Shown in pieces: positions 24,289-33,065 of a stretch of DNA of 64,000 nt; the first letter of the stretch is position 1, and each line of letters starts with the position of its first letter. The notes under the pieces were generated by a model. It was not told where the DNA came from and did not search any database. It worked only from the letters and a program-made list of their open reading frames with translations. A program made the position numbers and the translations under genes. The stretch comes from Sinomonas mesophila (GTDB lineage Bacteria > Actinomycetota > Actinomycetes > Actinomycetales > Micrococcaceae). The stretch covers positions 34,763-98,762 of the forward strand of contig NZ_KV908329.1 of assembly GCF_001999765.1 (NCBI RefSeq), in the 5' to 3' direction.

Positions 24289-25830
24289 TCAGTCCTGGAA
24301 GTACTCGATCCGCGCGCCGATCGAGTTGAGCCGCTCGGCGAGGTCCTGGTAGCCGCGCTCGATCACGTAGATGTTGCGCAGCTCGCTCGTACCGCGGGCG
24401 GCGAGCATCGCGAGGAGGATGCACGCGGCGGGACGCAGCGCGGGCGGGCAGCCGACCTCGGCGGCGCGCCACTTCGTGGGCCCGTTGACGTAGATCCGGT
24501 GCGGGTCCAGGAGCTGGACCTGCCCGCCGAGCCGGTTGAGCTCGGTCAGGTAGATCGCGCGATTCTCGTACACCCAGTCGTGGATCATCGTCTGGCCGGA
24601 GGCGTTGGCGGCGATGACCGCAAAGAACGGGAGGTTGTCGATGTTGAGGCCCGGGAACGGCATCGGGTGGATCTTGTCCGCCGGGGCGTGCAGGACGGAC
24701 GGCTTGGTCGTGACGTCGACGAGGCGCGTGCGGCCGTTGCGGGCCATGTACTCGCCGGAGACCTCGAGCTCCTGGCCCATCTGGGCGAGGGTCGCGAGCT
24801 CGATTTCCATGAACTCGATCGGCACGCGCCGCACGGTGACCTCGGAATTGGTCACGATGCCCGCGGTGATGAGGCTCATGGCCTCGATCGGGTCCTCGGA
24901 GGGCCAGTAGTCGATGTCGACGTCGATGCGCGCCCGGCCGCGGATCCGCAGCGTCGTCGTGCCGATCCCCTCGATCTCGACGCCGAGCCCCTGGAGGTAG
25001 AAGCACAGGTCCTGGACCATGTAGTTCGGGCTCGCGTTCCGGATCACCGTGACGCCCTCGCGGTGCGCGGCGGCCATGATCGCGTTCTCGGTGACCGTGT
25101 CCCCGCGCTCGGTGAGCACGAACGAGCGGTCGGCGCCGTCGGCCTCGGGGGCGCGCACGGTGTAGAAGCCGCTCGTCGCCTCGACGTCGAGCCCGAACTG
25201 GCGCAGGGCCTGCATGTGCGGCTCGACGGTGCGGGTGCCGAGGTCGCAGCCGCCCGCGTAGGGGAGCTTGTACTCGCTGCGCTCGTCCAGGAGAGGTCCG
25301 AGGAGCATGATGACGCTGCGCGTGCGGCGCGCGGCCTCGACGTCCATCGACTCGAGGTCGAGGTCCGCGGGGCGGCGGACCTGGAGGTCGCGCGGCTGCC
25401 CGCCGTCGCCCCCCTCGAGCCACGTGCACTCGACGCCGATCGAGGTCAGGACCTCGACGATCCGGTTGACCTCCTCGATCCGGGCGAGGCGGCGCAGCGT
25501 CGTGGTCCCGCGGTTGATGAGCGAGGCGCACAGGAGAGCGACGCCGGCGTTCTTGGACGTGTTGACGTCGACGGCGCCCGCGAGGCGGCGCCCGCCCTCA
25601 ACGCGCAGGTGGGTCATGCGCGGCGCGCCGATGCTCACGATCCGCTGCCCGAGGATGTCCTCGATGCGCTGGATCATCTTGAGGCTCAGGTTCTGCTTGC
25701 CCTGTTCCATGCGCGCGACGGCGCTCTGGCTCGTGCCCAGTTCGGCGGCGAGCTGCCCCTGGGTCCAGCCCCGGTGGGAGCGGACGTCGCGCAGTAGGGC
25801 TCCGACGGTCTCAGCAGTCTGTTGTGACAT
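24289..25830 (-). CDS. HTH (XRE) domain fused to MurA-type enolpyruvyl transferase
   Basis: A 513-aa two-domain protein. Residues 7-65 form an XRE/Cro helix-turn-helix (RGWTQGQLAAELGTSQSAVARMEQG). Residues about 70-513 form a UDP-N-acetylglucosamine 1-carboxyvinyltransferase fold with the catalytic pair present: Lys93 in NTSKNAG and Cys195 in YAGGCDLGTRTVEP. The C-terminal motif NIYVIERGYQDL is also seen. Known MurA makes enolpyruvyl-UDP-GlcNAc in peptidoglycan synthesis. The fusion suggests an enzyme that also binds DNA, or a regulator that senses UDP-GlcNAc. The ATG at 25830 was chosen because the sequence before it contains a palindromic site that may be its own operator. Confidence 0.9.
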   Translation of the reverse strand: MSQQTAETVGALLRDVRSHRGWTQGQLAAELGTSQSAVARMEQGKQNLSLKMIQRIEDILGQRIVSIGAPRMTHLRVEGGRRLAGAVDVNTSKNAGVALLCASLINRGTTTLRRLARIEEVNRIVEVLTSIGVECTWLEGGDGGQPRDLQVRRPADLDLESMDVEAARRTRSVIMLLGPLLDERSEYKLPYAGGCDLGTRTVEPHMQALRQFGLDVEATSGFYTVRAPEADGADRSFVLTERGDTVTENAIMAAAHREGVTVIRNASPNYMVQDLCFYLQGLGVEIEGIGTTTLRIRGRARIDVDIDYWPSEDPIEAMSLITAGIVTNSEVTVRRVPIEFMEIELATLAQMGQELEVSGEYMARNGRTRLVDVTTKPSVLHAPADKIHPMPFPGLNIDNLPFFAVIAANASGQTMIHDWVYENRAIYLTELNRLGGQVQLLDPHRIYVNGPTKWRAAEVGCPPALRPAACILLAMLAARGTSELRNIYVIERGYQDLAERLNSIGARIEYFQD

Positions 25831-25841
25831 GCGCTCGAAAA

Positions 25842-25857
25842 TATCACAGATGCGATA
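25842..25857. promoter_or_regulatory. Possible operator of the HTH-MurA gene
   Basis: TATCACA-GA-TGCGATA is an inverted repeat with one mismatch. It is centred about 20 bases upstream of the start codon and overlaps a -10-like GATATT on the minus strand. The site is placed for autoregulation by the fused HTH domain. The link is inference. Confidence 0.45.
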
Positions 25858-25937
25858 CGTGACCGCTAATCGGGGGCGCGACACGCCCGAGACCCGGTCT
25901 AGACCGGGGGTATACGAAAATCATGAGATAGACGCCG

Positions 25938-26318
25938 CTAGTGGATGATTCCCAGGACGTTCCCCGCGGGGTCCTTGATCCACGCGATGCCAGCGCCGCT
26001 GTCCGGGTCGCGCAGCACGCCCTTCTCGTCGATCGGCATCTGCGGCGTGCTCGCGTACTGCTCGAGGGGGAGCCCCATCGACTCGAGCTCGGCGATGGCC
26101 TCGTCGAGGTCCGGGACCTCGAAGTTGAGCACGGTGAAGGTCGCCGGCTCGTGGTCGTCCTTCGGGTAGGCGTAGACCGTCTGCCCGCCCGGGACCGTGA
26201 TGAGCAGGCCGCCCATGCTGTCCTCGACCTCGAAGCCGAGGGTCCGGCCGTAGAAGGTGCGTGCCGCCTCGATGTCGTCGACGCTGAAGCTCGAGAACGA
26301 GCGCGTGATGTCGAGCAT
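25938..26318 (-). CDS. VOC-superfamily (glyoxalase-like) protein
   Basis: A 126-aa vicinal-oxygen-chelate protein with two beta-alpha-beta-beta-beta modules. Seen: SSFSVDDIEAARTFYGRTLGFEV at the N-terminus and the closing GIAWIKDPAGNVLGII. GGAAGGAA lies 7 bases before the ATG. Possible roles include a dioxygenase, a thiol transferase or a ligand-binding resistance protein. Not all metal-ligand positions are evident, so catalysis is uncertain. Confidence 0.82.
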   Translation of the reverse strand: MLDITRSFSSFSVDDIEAARTFYGRTLGFEVEDSMGGLLITVPGGQTVYAYPKDDHEPATFTVLNFEVPDLDEAIAELESMGLPLEQYASTPQMPIDEKGVLRDPDSGAGIAWIKDPAGNVLGIIH

Positions 26319-26412
26319 GGGAGTTCCTTCCGCCGGCGGGGTCCTCCGCCCCACTCAACGATGCCACCGGGCACGCGGGGCAGCCAGAGCCCGAGGGTCG
26401 GGCCCAGGGCGG

Positions 26413-27210
26413 CTACTGCATCCAGACCACGTTCCACGTCCCCGCCGCGACGGCAGCGCCCACCGATGCGGCGGCGAGCAGGACGCCGCCGGCAAGCACC
26501 CCGGCGTCGAGCGCGGAGAACCGCGACGGCCGCGCCCACGTGCGCTCGGCGCCGCCGAACCCGCGTGCCTCCATCGTCACGGCGAGCCGCGACGCGAGCC
26601 GGATCGACTGGACGAGCAGCCCGAAGCTCTGCCCGAGCAGCGCCCGGAGCCGATGGAGCGGCCCGCCTTGGGCGCCCACTCCGCGGGCCCGGCGCGCGAG
26701 CCCGAGGATCTGCCACTGCTCCACCATGAGGCCGACGAGCCGCAGCGCCGCGAGCGTGCCGAGGACGAACCGGTGCGGGAGGCGGGCGCGCTGGGCGAGG
26801 GCGTCGGCGAGGTCGGTCGGGTCTGTGCAGCTCATCATGAGCAGCGCCGGCAGCGCGATCGCGAGGCCGCGCAGCGCCATCGCGGCGCCGACCCCGAGCG
26901 AGCCCTCGGTCACGTCCCACAGAGGGGTCGCGAGCAGCACGGCTCCCGAGTCCTGCCCGACGGCGGCGGTGCTGAGCCCGCCGACGGCGGCCGCGAGGAT
27001 GAGCGGCCAGCCCCGCTGCCACAGGAGCCGGAACGTCATTCCGGCCAGCGGGAACACGGCGAGGCACAGCGCAAGCGCGACGCCCGCCGAGACCCAGTCG
27101 ATGCTCAGCGCGAGCGCGAACGTCGGAAGGACGACGGCGGCGAGCTTGCTCAGCGGGTTGGCCCGGGCGAGCAGCGAGTCGTTGTCTCGGATCGCGAGAA
27201 GGTCCCTCAC
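26413..27210 (-). CDS. ykoC: ECF transporter transmembrane component (YkoC/EcfT)
   Basis: A 265-aa EcfT subunit with about five or six membrane helices. The two Ala-Arg-Gly coupling motifs expected in EcfT are seen (LARRARG and TMEARGFGG). Its start overlaps the stop of the fused ATPase by four bases. With YkoE and YkoD it forms an ATP-driven importer for the thiamine precursor hydroxymethylpyrimidine. A TPP riboswitch upstream of the operon supports the substrate. Confidence 0.88.
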   Translation of the reverse strand: MRDLLAIRDNDSLLARANPLSKLAAVVLPTFALALSIDWVSAGVALALCLAVFPLAGMTFRLLWQRGWPLILAAAVGGLSTAAVGQDSGAVLLATPLWDVTEGSLGVGAAMALRGLAIALPALLMMSCTDPTDLADALAQRARLPHRFVLGTLAALRLVGLMVEQWQILGLARRARGVGAQGGPLHRLRALLGQSFGLLVQSIRLASRLAVTMEARGFGGAERTWARPSRFSALDAGVLAGGVLLAAASVGAAVAAGTWNVVWMQ

Positions 27211-28976
27211 GTCGCCTCCCCTCGCGGAATTGTCGGCTGGGGGTCGGTGCTAGTGCTGCGCACCGGCCCCACGTCGACAATTGCGGGTGCCGCCGGCGAG
27301 CCGAGCGCAAGGCGGCGGCCCCCGAGCGCACGGGTGAACTCGACGTCGTGCGTCACGGACACCACGGCCGTCCCCTCGTCGAGGAGCTCGGTGAGGAACG
27401 AGGCGAGCTCGGCCCACGTGGTCGCGTCCTGGCCGAACGTCGGCTCGTCGAGGATCAGCACGCGCGGGCTCGCCGCGAGGACCGTCGCGACCGAGAGCCG
27501 CCGCTTCTCCCCGCCCGAGAGCGTGTACGGGTTCGCGTCCATGAGGTGCACGAGGCGGAGCCGCTCGGCGAGCTCGTCGACCCGCCCGAGCCCCCGGCCG
27601 AGCTGGCGAGGAGCGAAGCGCAGCTCGTCGCGGACGGTGGAGGTGACGAACTGGTGCTCGGGCTCCTGGAACACGGTCCCGATGCGCGGCACGAGGTCCT
27701 CGGCGCGCCACGCGTGCGGGACGGGCCCGACGGCGCGCAGCCCGGCGGAGGGGTCGGCGCCCGCGAGCGCCGCGGCGGCCTCGACGCGCCCCTCGACCGG
27801 GGCGAGGAGGCCCGCGAGAGTGAGCGCGAACGTGGACTTCCCGGCGCCGTTGGGGCCCGTGACGGCGAGCGCCTCGCCCGCGCGGACCTCGGCGTCGACA
27901 CCGGTGAGGACGGGGACAGGCGCACGACGGCGGGTGGCCCGCTCGCGCGAGACGCCCACCCTGTGCGCGGAGAGCAGGAGATGACCGGCGGGAGGTGAGC
28001 CCGCATCGTAGGGACGTGACCCCGCATCGTTGAGAGGTGACCCCGCATCGTTGAGAGGTGACCCCGCAAGGTTGGGGGCGTTGCGGCGGGGGCGGACCGC
28101 CGGCACGACGCCGGGGACCCAGACGCCGGCGCGGGCGAGCAGCTCTCGGGCGCCGGCGAGGACGTCGTCGGGCGCGCCGTCGAGCAGTACCCCGCCCGCG
28201 TGGCCCGCCGAGCCGGGGGCCAGGACCACGATCCGGTCCACGCAGTCCCTCCACACGGCCACGCGGTGCTCGACGACGACCAGCGTCGCCCCGCTCGCCG
28301 CGGCCGTGCGCACGACGGCGTCGCGCACCTCGAGCACGCCGGCCGGGTCGAGGTTCGCGGTCGGCTCGTCGAGGAGGATGAGCCCCGGGCGCATGGCCAG
28401 GATGCCCGCGAGCGCGAGGCGCTGCTTCTGCCCGCCCGAGAGACTGGCCGTGGGGTGGTCGAGCGGGAGGTGGCCGAGGCCGACGTCGTCCAGCGCGGCG
28501 CGGACGCGCTCCCAGATCTCCTCGCGGGGGACGGCGAGGTTCTCGGCGCCGAACGCGACGTCGTCGCCGAGCCGGCCGAGGATCACCTGCGTCTCCGGGT
28601 CCTGCTGCATGAGCCCCACGCGCCCGCGGCGCTCGCGCGGCTGGCCGCCGTCGACGGCGAGCCGGCCGCCCTCGTGGGCCTCGTCGTCGTCCCCGAGGAC
28701 GCCCGCGAGGGCGTGCAGGAACGTGGACTTGCCCGCGCCCGAGGGCCCGAGGACGAGGACGCGCTCCCCCGGCTCGATGCGCAGGGTCAGGTCCCCGACG
28801 GCCGGGGCGTCCCGGCCCGCGTGCTGCCAGGTCCAGCCCTCGGCCACGACCTCAGCGGGGCGTACGCGGCTGGCGCTCACGCGGCCGGCGCGCACCTGAC
28901 CGGCCGCACCCCCGGGGGCCGCACCCCCGGGGGCCGCACCCCCGCGGGCTGCCCCGCGGGGGCCCGCCGTCGCCAT
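27207..28976 (-). CDS. ykoD: Fused two-domain ECF ATPase (YkoD type) with repeat linker
   Basis: A 589-aa duplicated ABC ATPase. Domain 1 has Walker A GPSGAGKST (77-84), signature SLSGGQKQR and Walker B LILLDEPTANLD. Domain 2 has Walker A GPNGAGKST (about 374), signature TLSGGEKRR and LILDEPTFGQD. The first 30 residues are a Gly-Ala-Pro repeat coded by three GC-rich 15-base units. The inter-domain linker (about 301-329) consists of four in-frame 21-bp family-A units read as NDAGSPL. It energises the YkoE/YkoC importer. Its start overlaps the YkoE stop (TGATG). Confidence 0.9.
   Translation of the reverse strand: MATAGPRGAARGGAAPGGAAPGGAAGQVRAGRVSASRVRPAEVVAEGWTWQHAGRDAPAVGDLTLRIEPGERVLVLGPSGAGKSTFLHALAGVLGDDDEAHEGGRLAVDGGQPRERRGRVGLMQQDPETQVILGRLGDDVAFGAENLAVPREEIWERVRAALDDVGLGHLPLDHPTASLSGGQKQRLALAGILAMRPGLILLDEPTANLDPAGVLEVRDAVVRTAAASGATLVVVEHRVAVWRDCVDRIVVLAPGSAGHAGGVLLDGAPDDVLAGARELLARAGVWVPGVVPAVRPRRNAPNLAGSPLNDAGSPLNDAGSRPYDAGSPPAGHLLLSAHRVGVSRERATRRRAPVPVLTGVDAEVRAGEALAVTGPNGAGKSTFALTLAGLLAPVEGRVEAAAALAGADPSAGLRAVGPVPHAWRAEDLVPRIGTVFQEPEHQFVTSTVRDELRFAPRQLGRGLGRVDELAERLRLVHLMDANPYTLSGGEKRRLSVATVLAASPRVLILDEPTFGQDATTWAELASFLTELLDEGTAVVSVTHDVEFTRALGGRRLALGSPAAPAIVDVGPVRSTSTDPQPTIPRGEAT
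27991..28075 (-). repeat. 21-bp repeat array A4 inside ykoD
   Basis: Four units in reverse orientation begin with TGASCCC at 27996, 28017, 28038 and 28059, exactly 21 apart. On the coding strand each reads as GGGGTCACC-type sequence translated in a different frame from ligD, giving A-G-S-P blocks. Confidence 0.92.
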
Positions 28977-29602
28977 CAGACCACGGGCTCGGTCGCGGCG
29001 CGGCGCGAGGCGAAGCTCGAGAGCGCGCCGGTCTTGGCGAGGCCGCGCGTGGCGAGCCACGAGAGCAGGCCCGCGATCACGGCGCCCGAGATGCACGTGC
29101 ACGCGATGTAGGCGAACTTGTCGCCGAGCTCGTACGCGATGTTCCAGCCCCACGGCGCGAAGCAGTCGTTGAGGCCCATCGCGAGGCCCGCGCCGACGCC
29201 CGCGAGCGCGGCGACGGGGAGCGTGAAGCGGCGGTAGCCGAACGCCGCGAAGACTGCCTCGGCGCCGAGGCCCTGGACGATCCCGGAGATCAGGACGGTC
29301 GTGCCGTACTGGGAGCCCATGAGGAGCTCGCCGGTCGCGGCGACGGTCTCGACGAAGAGGGCGGCGCCGGGCTTGCGGATGATGAGCCCGCCGAGCACGG
29401 CCGGGAGGACCCAGCCGCCGGAGAGCAGGCCCGCGAGCGGGGGGTAGGTGGCGAGCAGGCCGGCCGAGAGCGGCGGGTAGATGCCGTTGGACCAGGCCCA
29501 GAACAGGACCCCGCCGGCGACGGCGAGCAGGGCGCCGACGACGATGTCGACGACGCGCCAGCGGCGCGAGCCAGTGGCGGGCTTGGCGGTGGTCTTAGTC
29601 AT
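28976..29602 (-). CDS. ykoE: ECF transporter S component YkoE (thiamine precursor)
   Basis: A 208-aa substrate-binding membrane subunit of the YkoE/HMP family with about six helices. Seen: VDIVVGALLAVAGGVLFWAW, PPLAGLLSGGWVLPAVLGGL, and MGSQYGTTVLISGIVQGLGAE, which is typical of YkoE. The ATG at 29602 has AGGAGG 7-9 bases upstream. It is the first gene of ykoE-ykoD-ykoC. The TPP riboswitch starts about 60 bases before the start codon. Confidence 0.9.
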   Translation of the reverse strand: MTKTTAKPATGSRRWRVVDIVVGALLAVAGGVLFWAWSNGIYPPLSAGLLATYPPLAGLLSGGWVLPAVLGGLIIRKPGAALFVETVAATGELLMGSQYGTTVLISGIVQGLGAEAVFAAFGYRRFTLPVAALAGVGAGLAMGLNDCFAPWGWNIAYELGDKFAYIACTCISGAVIAGLLSWLATRGLAKTGALSSFASRRAATEPVV

Positions 29603-29660
29603 GGTGGTTTCCTCCTGGGTGCAGGAGGGGAAGGCGGTCCCCGCCGCCCTGAGATTCTCG

Positions 29661-29775
29661 ACTCCCTTCGCCGGTACTAGCCGGAGCAGGTTCGAGGGTC
29701 TGCGGTAGCCCGCACTCTCAGCGTCCCGTCCTCGCCCCGGCCGGCGGCCGGATGGAGGACGACGCTCCCCTGTCG
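29661..29775 (-). ncRNA. TPP (THI-element) riboswitch
   Basis: The minus strand shows the conserved elements in order: GGGGAGCG, GACGCTGAGAGTGCGGGC, then GAACCTGCTCCGGCTAGTAC and CGGCGAAGGGAG. These match the pyrophosphate- and pyrimidine-sensing helices of thiamine pyrophosphate riboswitches. It lies in the leader of ykoE and should shut off the transporter when TPP is plentiful. A short GAGAATCTC palindrome (29651-29659) follows and may be part of the expression platform. Confidence 0.93.
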
Positions 29776-29845
29776 TTGTGCAGACGATTCTACCGCTGCG
29801 TGTGACGGGACGCCGCGGGCGGAGCCCCACGCTAGGCTGGCGGGC

Positions 29846-30106
29846 ATGAGCATCCTCATGAAGCTCCTCGGCACGGCCATCAGCATCGGCGCGGGCATCG
29901 CCGCCGCGAAGCTCATGGACGTCGCCTGGGAGAAGAGCACCGGGAACAAGCCGCCCAAGGACGCGACGAACCTCGAGGAGAGCCTCCGCGACACGCTCGT
30001 GTTCGCCATCGTCTCCGCCGGCGTCGGCGCCGTGATCCAGACCCTCGCCCAGCGCGTCACGCAGCGCGCGATCGCCCGCTACAAGAGCACGCCCGAGATC
30101 GTCTGA
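29846..30106 (+). CDS. DUF4235 small membrane protein
   Basis: An 86-aa actinobacterial DUF4235 protein. It has two membrane segments, MKLLGTAISIGAGIAAAKLM (5-24) and TLVFAIVSAGVGAVIQTL (50-67), with a hydrophilic link containing WEKSTGNKPP. A -10-like TAGGCT ends 7 bases before the ATG, so the transcript is probably leaderless. Its function is unknown. Confidence 0.82.
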   Translation: MSILMKLLGTAISIGAGIAAAKLMDVAWEKSTGNKPPKDATNLEESLRDTLVFAIVSAGVGAVIQTLAQRVTQRAIARYKSTPEIV

Positions 30107-30137
30107 CCGGGCGCCGGGCGCCTCCGAGCCGGGACCG

Positions 30138-30602
30138 TCAGCTTCCGTCCTCCCGGAGCATCGGTGCGCCGGCCCGCTCGCCGTCGGCCCCGCCGTCGTC
30201 CGCGCCGCCACTGCCCGGGCGCCGGGCCGCGTGCTCGCGCTCGAGGCGCGCGACGACGTCCTCGAGCTCGTCGACGGACAGCCGCGCGTCCTTGAGGTGC
30301 TTCGTGCGGTAGCCCGCGCGCCCCACCATGTGCGCCGAGACGGGCACCGTGAGCAGCTGGAAGATCCACGCGACGAGCGCCAGCGGCACGAGCGCCCAGC
30401 TGCGCAGCTGGAGCCCGACGGCGGTGAGCAGCAGGAGCGAGCCGAGCACCTGCGGCTTCGTGGCCGCGTGCATGCGCGTGATCAGGTCCGGGAAGCGCAG
30501 GAGCCCGACGGCGGCGCTCAGCGAGAGCGCGGAGCCGGCGACCATGAGGATCCCGGCCACCCACGTGAGCACAGTGTCGAGGGCGCTGGGGTCCAGGGTC
30601 AC
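30138..30602 (-). CDS. mrpG: Mrp antiporter subunit MrpG
   Basis: A 154-aa MrpG/MnhG subunit of the multisubunit Na+/H+ antiporter. Three membrane helices span residues 8-95 with the family stretch VGLLRFPDLITRMHAATK. The C-terminal tail is hydrophilic and acidic. The GTG start at 30602 overlaps the mrpF stop (GTGA). It is the last gene of the operon and converges on the DUF4235 gene. Confidence 0.92.
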   Translation of the reverse strand: MTLDPSALDTVLTWVAGILMVAGSALSLSAAVGLLRFPDLITRMHAATKPQVLGSLLLLTAVGLQLRSWALVPLALVAWIFQLLTVPVSAHMVGRAGYRTKHLKDARLSVDELEDVVARLEREHAARRPGSGGADDGGADGERAGAPMLREDGS

Positions 30603-30886
30603 CGGGGCCTCCTGTCCTGGACGAAGCGGGCCACGGTGACGGACCCGACGAAGCCGATGAGCGTGATGCCCACGATGAGCGCCACGTGGTTCGTGTGCCG
30701 GTTCGCGGCCATGTCCACCATGAGCGCGCCGGAGAGGACGACGAGGAGCACGTCCGAGGCGAGCACGCGGTCCAGGAGCGCAGGGCCCTTGACCATCCGG
30801 ACGATCGCCCCGAGCGCCGCGAGCCCGAGCAGGACGCTGCACGCGACAAGCACCCACGGCATGACGAGCGCGTCGGCCCCGGTCAT
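30599..30886 (-). CDS. mrpF: Mrp antiporter subunit MrpF
   Basis: A 95-aa MrpF/MnhF subunit with three membrane helices. The conserved core is VKGPALLDRVLASDVLLV, with a membrane Asp thought to take part in ion movement. It overlaps its neighbours on both sides by ATGA or GTGA. Confidence 0.92.
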   Translation of the reverse strand: MTGADALVMPWVLVACSVLLGLAALGAIVRMVKGPALLDRVLASDVLLVVLSGALMVDMAANRHTNHVALIVGITLIGFVGSVTVARFVQDRRPR

Positions 30887-31464
30887 CGGCTCCCTGCCTT
30901 CCCTCGGTCTGCAGCCCCCACCATGCGCTCCTCCTCGCGCAGGAGCTCGAGCTCCTCGCGCGTGCCCATGATCCGGATGAGCTCCGCCTCCGCGGCGAGC
31001 ACCTCGCGGCGCCTGCGCTCCGCGCCCGCGGCATCGTCGACGTCGATGTAGTGCACGTAGAGCGTCGCGTTCGCCCGGTCCACGTCCACGACGAGCGACC
31101 CGGGCACGAGCGAGATGACGTGCCCCGTCGCCGTGACCATGAGGTCCGCGTGGCTGCGCAGCGGCACGGCGATGACGGCGCTGCGCACCGCGGGCCCCTT
31201 GGTGAGGGCGAGCCACAGGAGCTGCAGGCTCGCCGCGACGACCTGGCCGACGAACACGACGGCGTAGCGCGCCGCGTGCAGAACGTTGAACCGGCCGCTG
31301 AGCTCGACCGGCGGGAGGTAGAACAGGCGCGTCACGACGAGCGCGACGAGCGCCCCGAAGACGAGGTTCGCCGGCGAGAAGTCCCGCCACAGGGCGCCCC
31401 AGAGGATCACGAGCCACGCGAGCAGGGGCAGCTCGGTGCGGAGGGAGATGCGCTGCCGGCTCAT
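30883..31464 (-). CDS. mrpE: Mrp antiporter subunit MrpE
   Basis: A 193-aa MrpE/MnhE subunit. Two N-terminal helices (LLAWLVILWGALW, LVFGALVALVVTRL) are followed by the conserved domain with SLVPGSLVVDVD and LYVHYIDVDD (about residues 117-142) and a charged tail. It overlaps mrpD and mrpF by four bases each. Confidence 0.92.
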   Translation of the reverse strand: MSRQRISLRTELPLLAWLVILWGALWRDFSPANLVFGALVALVVTRLFYLPPVELSGRFNVLHAARYAVVFVGQVVAASLQLLWLALTKGPAVRSAVIAVPLRSHADLMVTATGHVISLVPGSLVVDVDRANATLYVHYIDVDDAAGAERRRREVLAAEAELIRIMGTREELELLREEERMVGAADRGKAGSR

Positions 31465-33065
31465 GGCCGGGCCCCCTGCAGCGAGGCGACGTCCGCGGCC
31501 GCGGCCTCGGCGGCCTCGGCCCCGAGGACGGAGTAGATGTAGTCCGTGCGGTCGAGCATCGACAGCGCGGACTGCTCGCTCAGCTGGAACAGCGGCCCCG
31601 CGAAGACGGTGAGGCCCAGGCCGAGAACCACGAGGCCCGCGGTCGCGCCGACCATCGTGCGCGGGAGCGCCGTCGCGGCCGCCGGGGCCAGGAGCGCGGG
31701 GTCCGGGTTCTCGGCGTCCTCGGGGCGGCGCCAGAACACGCGGTTCCAGACGCGGGCCATGGCCAGCAGCGTCAGGAGGCTCACGACGACGCCAGTCACC
31801 ACGAGCGTGATCGCCATCGGGGTGCCGAGCTGCACGCCGGCCTGGAGCAGGCCGAGCTTGCCGAGGAACCCGGACAGCGGCGGGATGCCCGAGAGGTTCA
31901 TGGCGGGGATGAAGTACAGGAGCGCGAGCAGCGGGGAGAGCTTCGCGAGCCCCGCGAGCCTGTCCTGGGAGGCCGAGCCGCCGCGGCGCTCGATGAGCCC
32001 CGTGACGAGGAACAGCGAGGTCTGCACGGTGATGTGGTGGGCGACGTAGTACACGGCCGCGGCGAGGCCCAGGGCCGAGCTCATCGCGAGGCCGAACACC
32101 ATGTACCCGATGTGGCTCACGAGCGTGAAGGACAGGAGCCTCTTGATGTCCGTCTGCGCGAGGGCGCCGAGGATGCCCACGACCATGGTCGCGAGCGCGA
32201 CCACCATGAGGGGGAGGTTGAGCGAGTCCCCGGGAAACAGGAGCGTCTCGGTGCGCACGATCGCGTACACGCCGACCTTCGTCAGGAGGCCCGCGAACAC
32301 GGCCGTGACCGGGGCGGGCGCCGTCGGGTAGGAGTCGGGCAGCCAGAAGGAGAGCGGGAAGACGGCGGCCTTGATGCCGAAGCCCACGAGCAGCATCGCG
32401 TGCAGGAGCACCTGCATCTCCGGCCCGAGCTGGCCGAGCTTGACCGCGAGGTCCGCCATGTTCACGGTGCCGGTCGCGGCGTAGACCATGCCGATCGCGA
32501 TGAGGAACAGGAGCGAGGACACGACGCTCACGACGACGTACGTCACCCCCGCGCGGATCCTCGGCCCCGTGCCGCCGAGGGTCATGAGGACGTAGCTCGC
32601 GGTCAGGAGGATCTCGAAGCCGACGTAGAGGTTGAACAGGTCCCCCGCGAGGAACGCGTTCGAGACGCCCGCGACCAGGATCATGTAGCTCGGGTGGAAC
32701 ACCGAGATGGGGCCGTTGTTCTGTGCCCCTTGGGCGGACCCGTCGGCGAGGCCCTGGCCTGTCGCGTAGACGAGGACGGCGAGGCTGATGGCGGTCGAGA
32801 CGACGAGCATGAATGAGGAGAACTGGTCCACGACGAGCGTGATCCCCCAGGGCGGCGCCCAGGCCCCGAGCGTCACGGCGTAGGTCCCGCCGCTGGACCC
32901 GTCCCAGACGGAGCCGAGCAGGAGGCACTCGAGGGCGAGGGTCAGCGAGAGCACCGAGATCGTCACGATCCGCTGCCCGCGCTCGTGCCGCAGGAGCATG
33001 AACGCGAGCGCTGCGCCGAAGATCGGGAGGACGACGGCGAGCGGGGCGAGGCTTGCAATGTTCAC
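31461..33065 (-). CDS. mrpD: Mrp antiporter subunit MrpD
   Basis: A 534-aa NuoM/N-like proton-translocating subunit with about 14 helices. Seen: the proton-channel family stretch KAAVFPLSFWLPDSYPTAP and the later QTDIKRLLSFTLVSHIGYM with the membrane Lys. The GTG start at 33065 overlaps the mrpC stop. It works with MrpA in H+ and Na+ exchange. Confidence 0.93.
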   Translation of the reverse strand: MNIASLAPLAVVLPIFGAALAFMLLRHERGQRIVTISVLSLTLALECLLLGSVWDGSSGGTYAVTLGAWAPPWGITLVVDQFSSFMLVVSTAISLAVLVYATGQGLADGSAQGAQNNGPISVFHPSYMILVAGVSNAFLAGDLFNLYVGFEILLTASYVLMTLGGTGPRIRAGVTYVVVSVVSSLLFLIAIGMVYAATGTVNMADLAVKLGQLGPEMQVLLHAMLLVGFGIKAAVFPLSFWLPDSYPTAPAPVTAVFAGLLTKVGVYAIVRTETLLFPGDSLNLPLMVVALATMVVGILGALAQTDIKRLLSFTLVSHIGYMVFGLAMSSALGLAAAVYYVAHHITVQTSLFLVTGLIERRGGSASQDRLAGLAKLSPLLALLYFIPAMNLSGIPPLSGFLGKLGLLQAGVQLGTPMAITLVVTGVVVSLLTLLAMARVWNRVFWRRPEDAENPDPALLAPAAATALPRTMVGATAGLVVLGLGLTVFAGPLFQLSEQSALSMLDRTDYIYSVLGAEAAEAAAADVASLQGARP

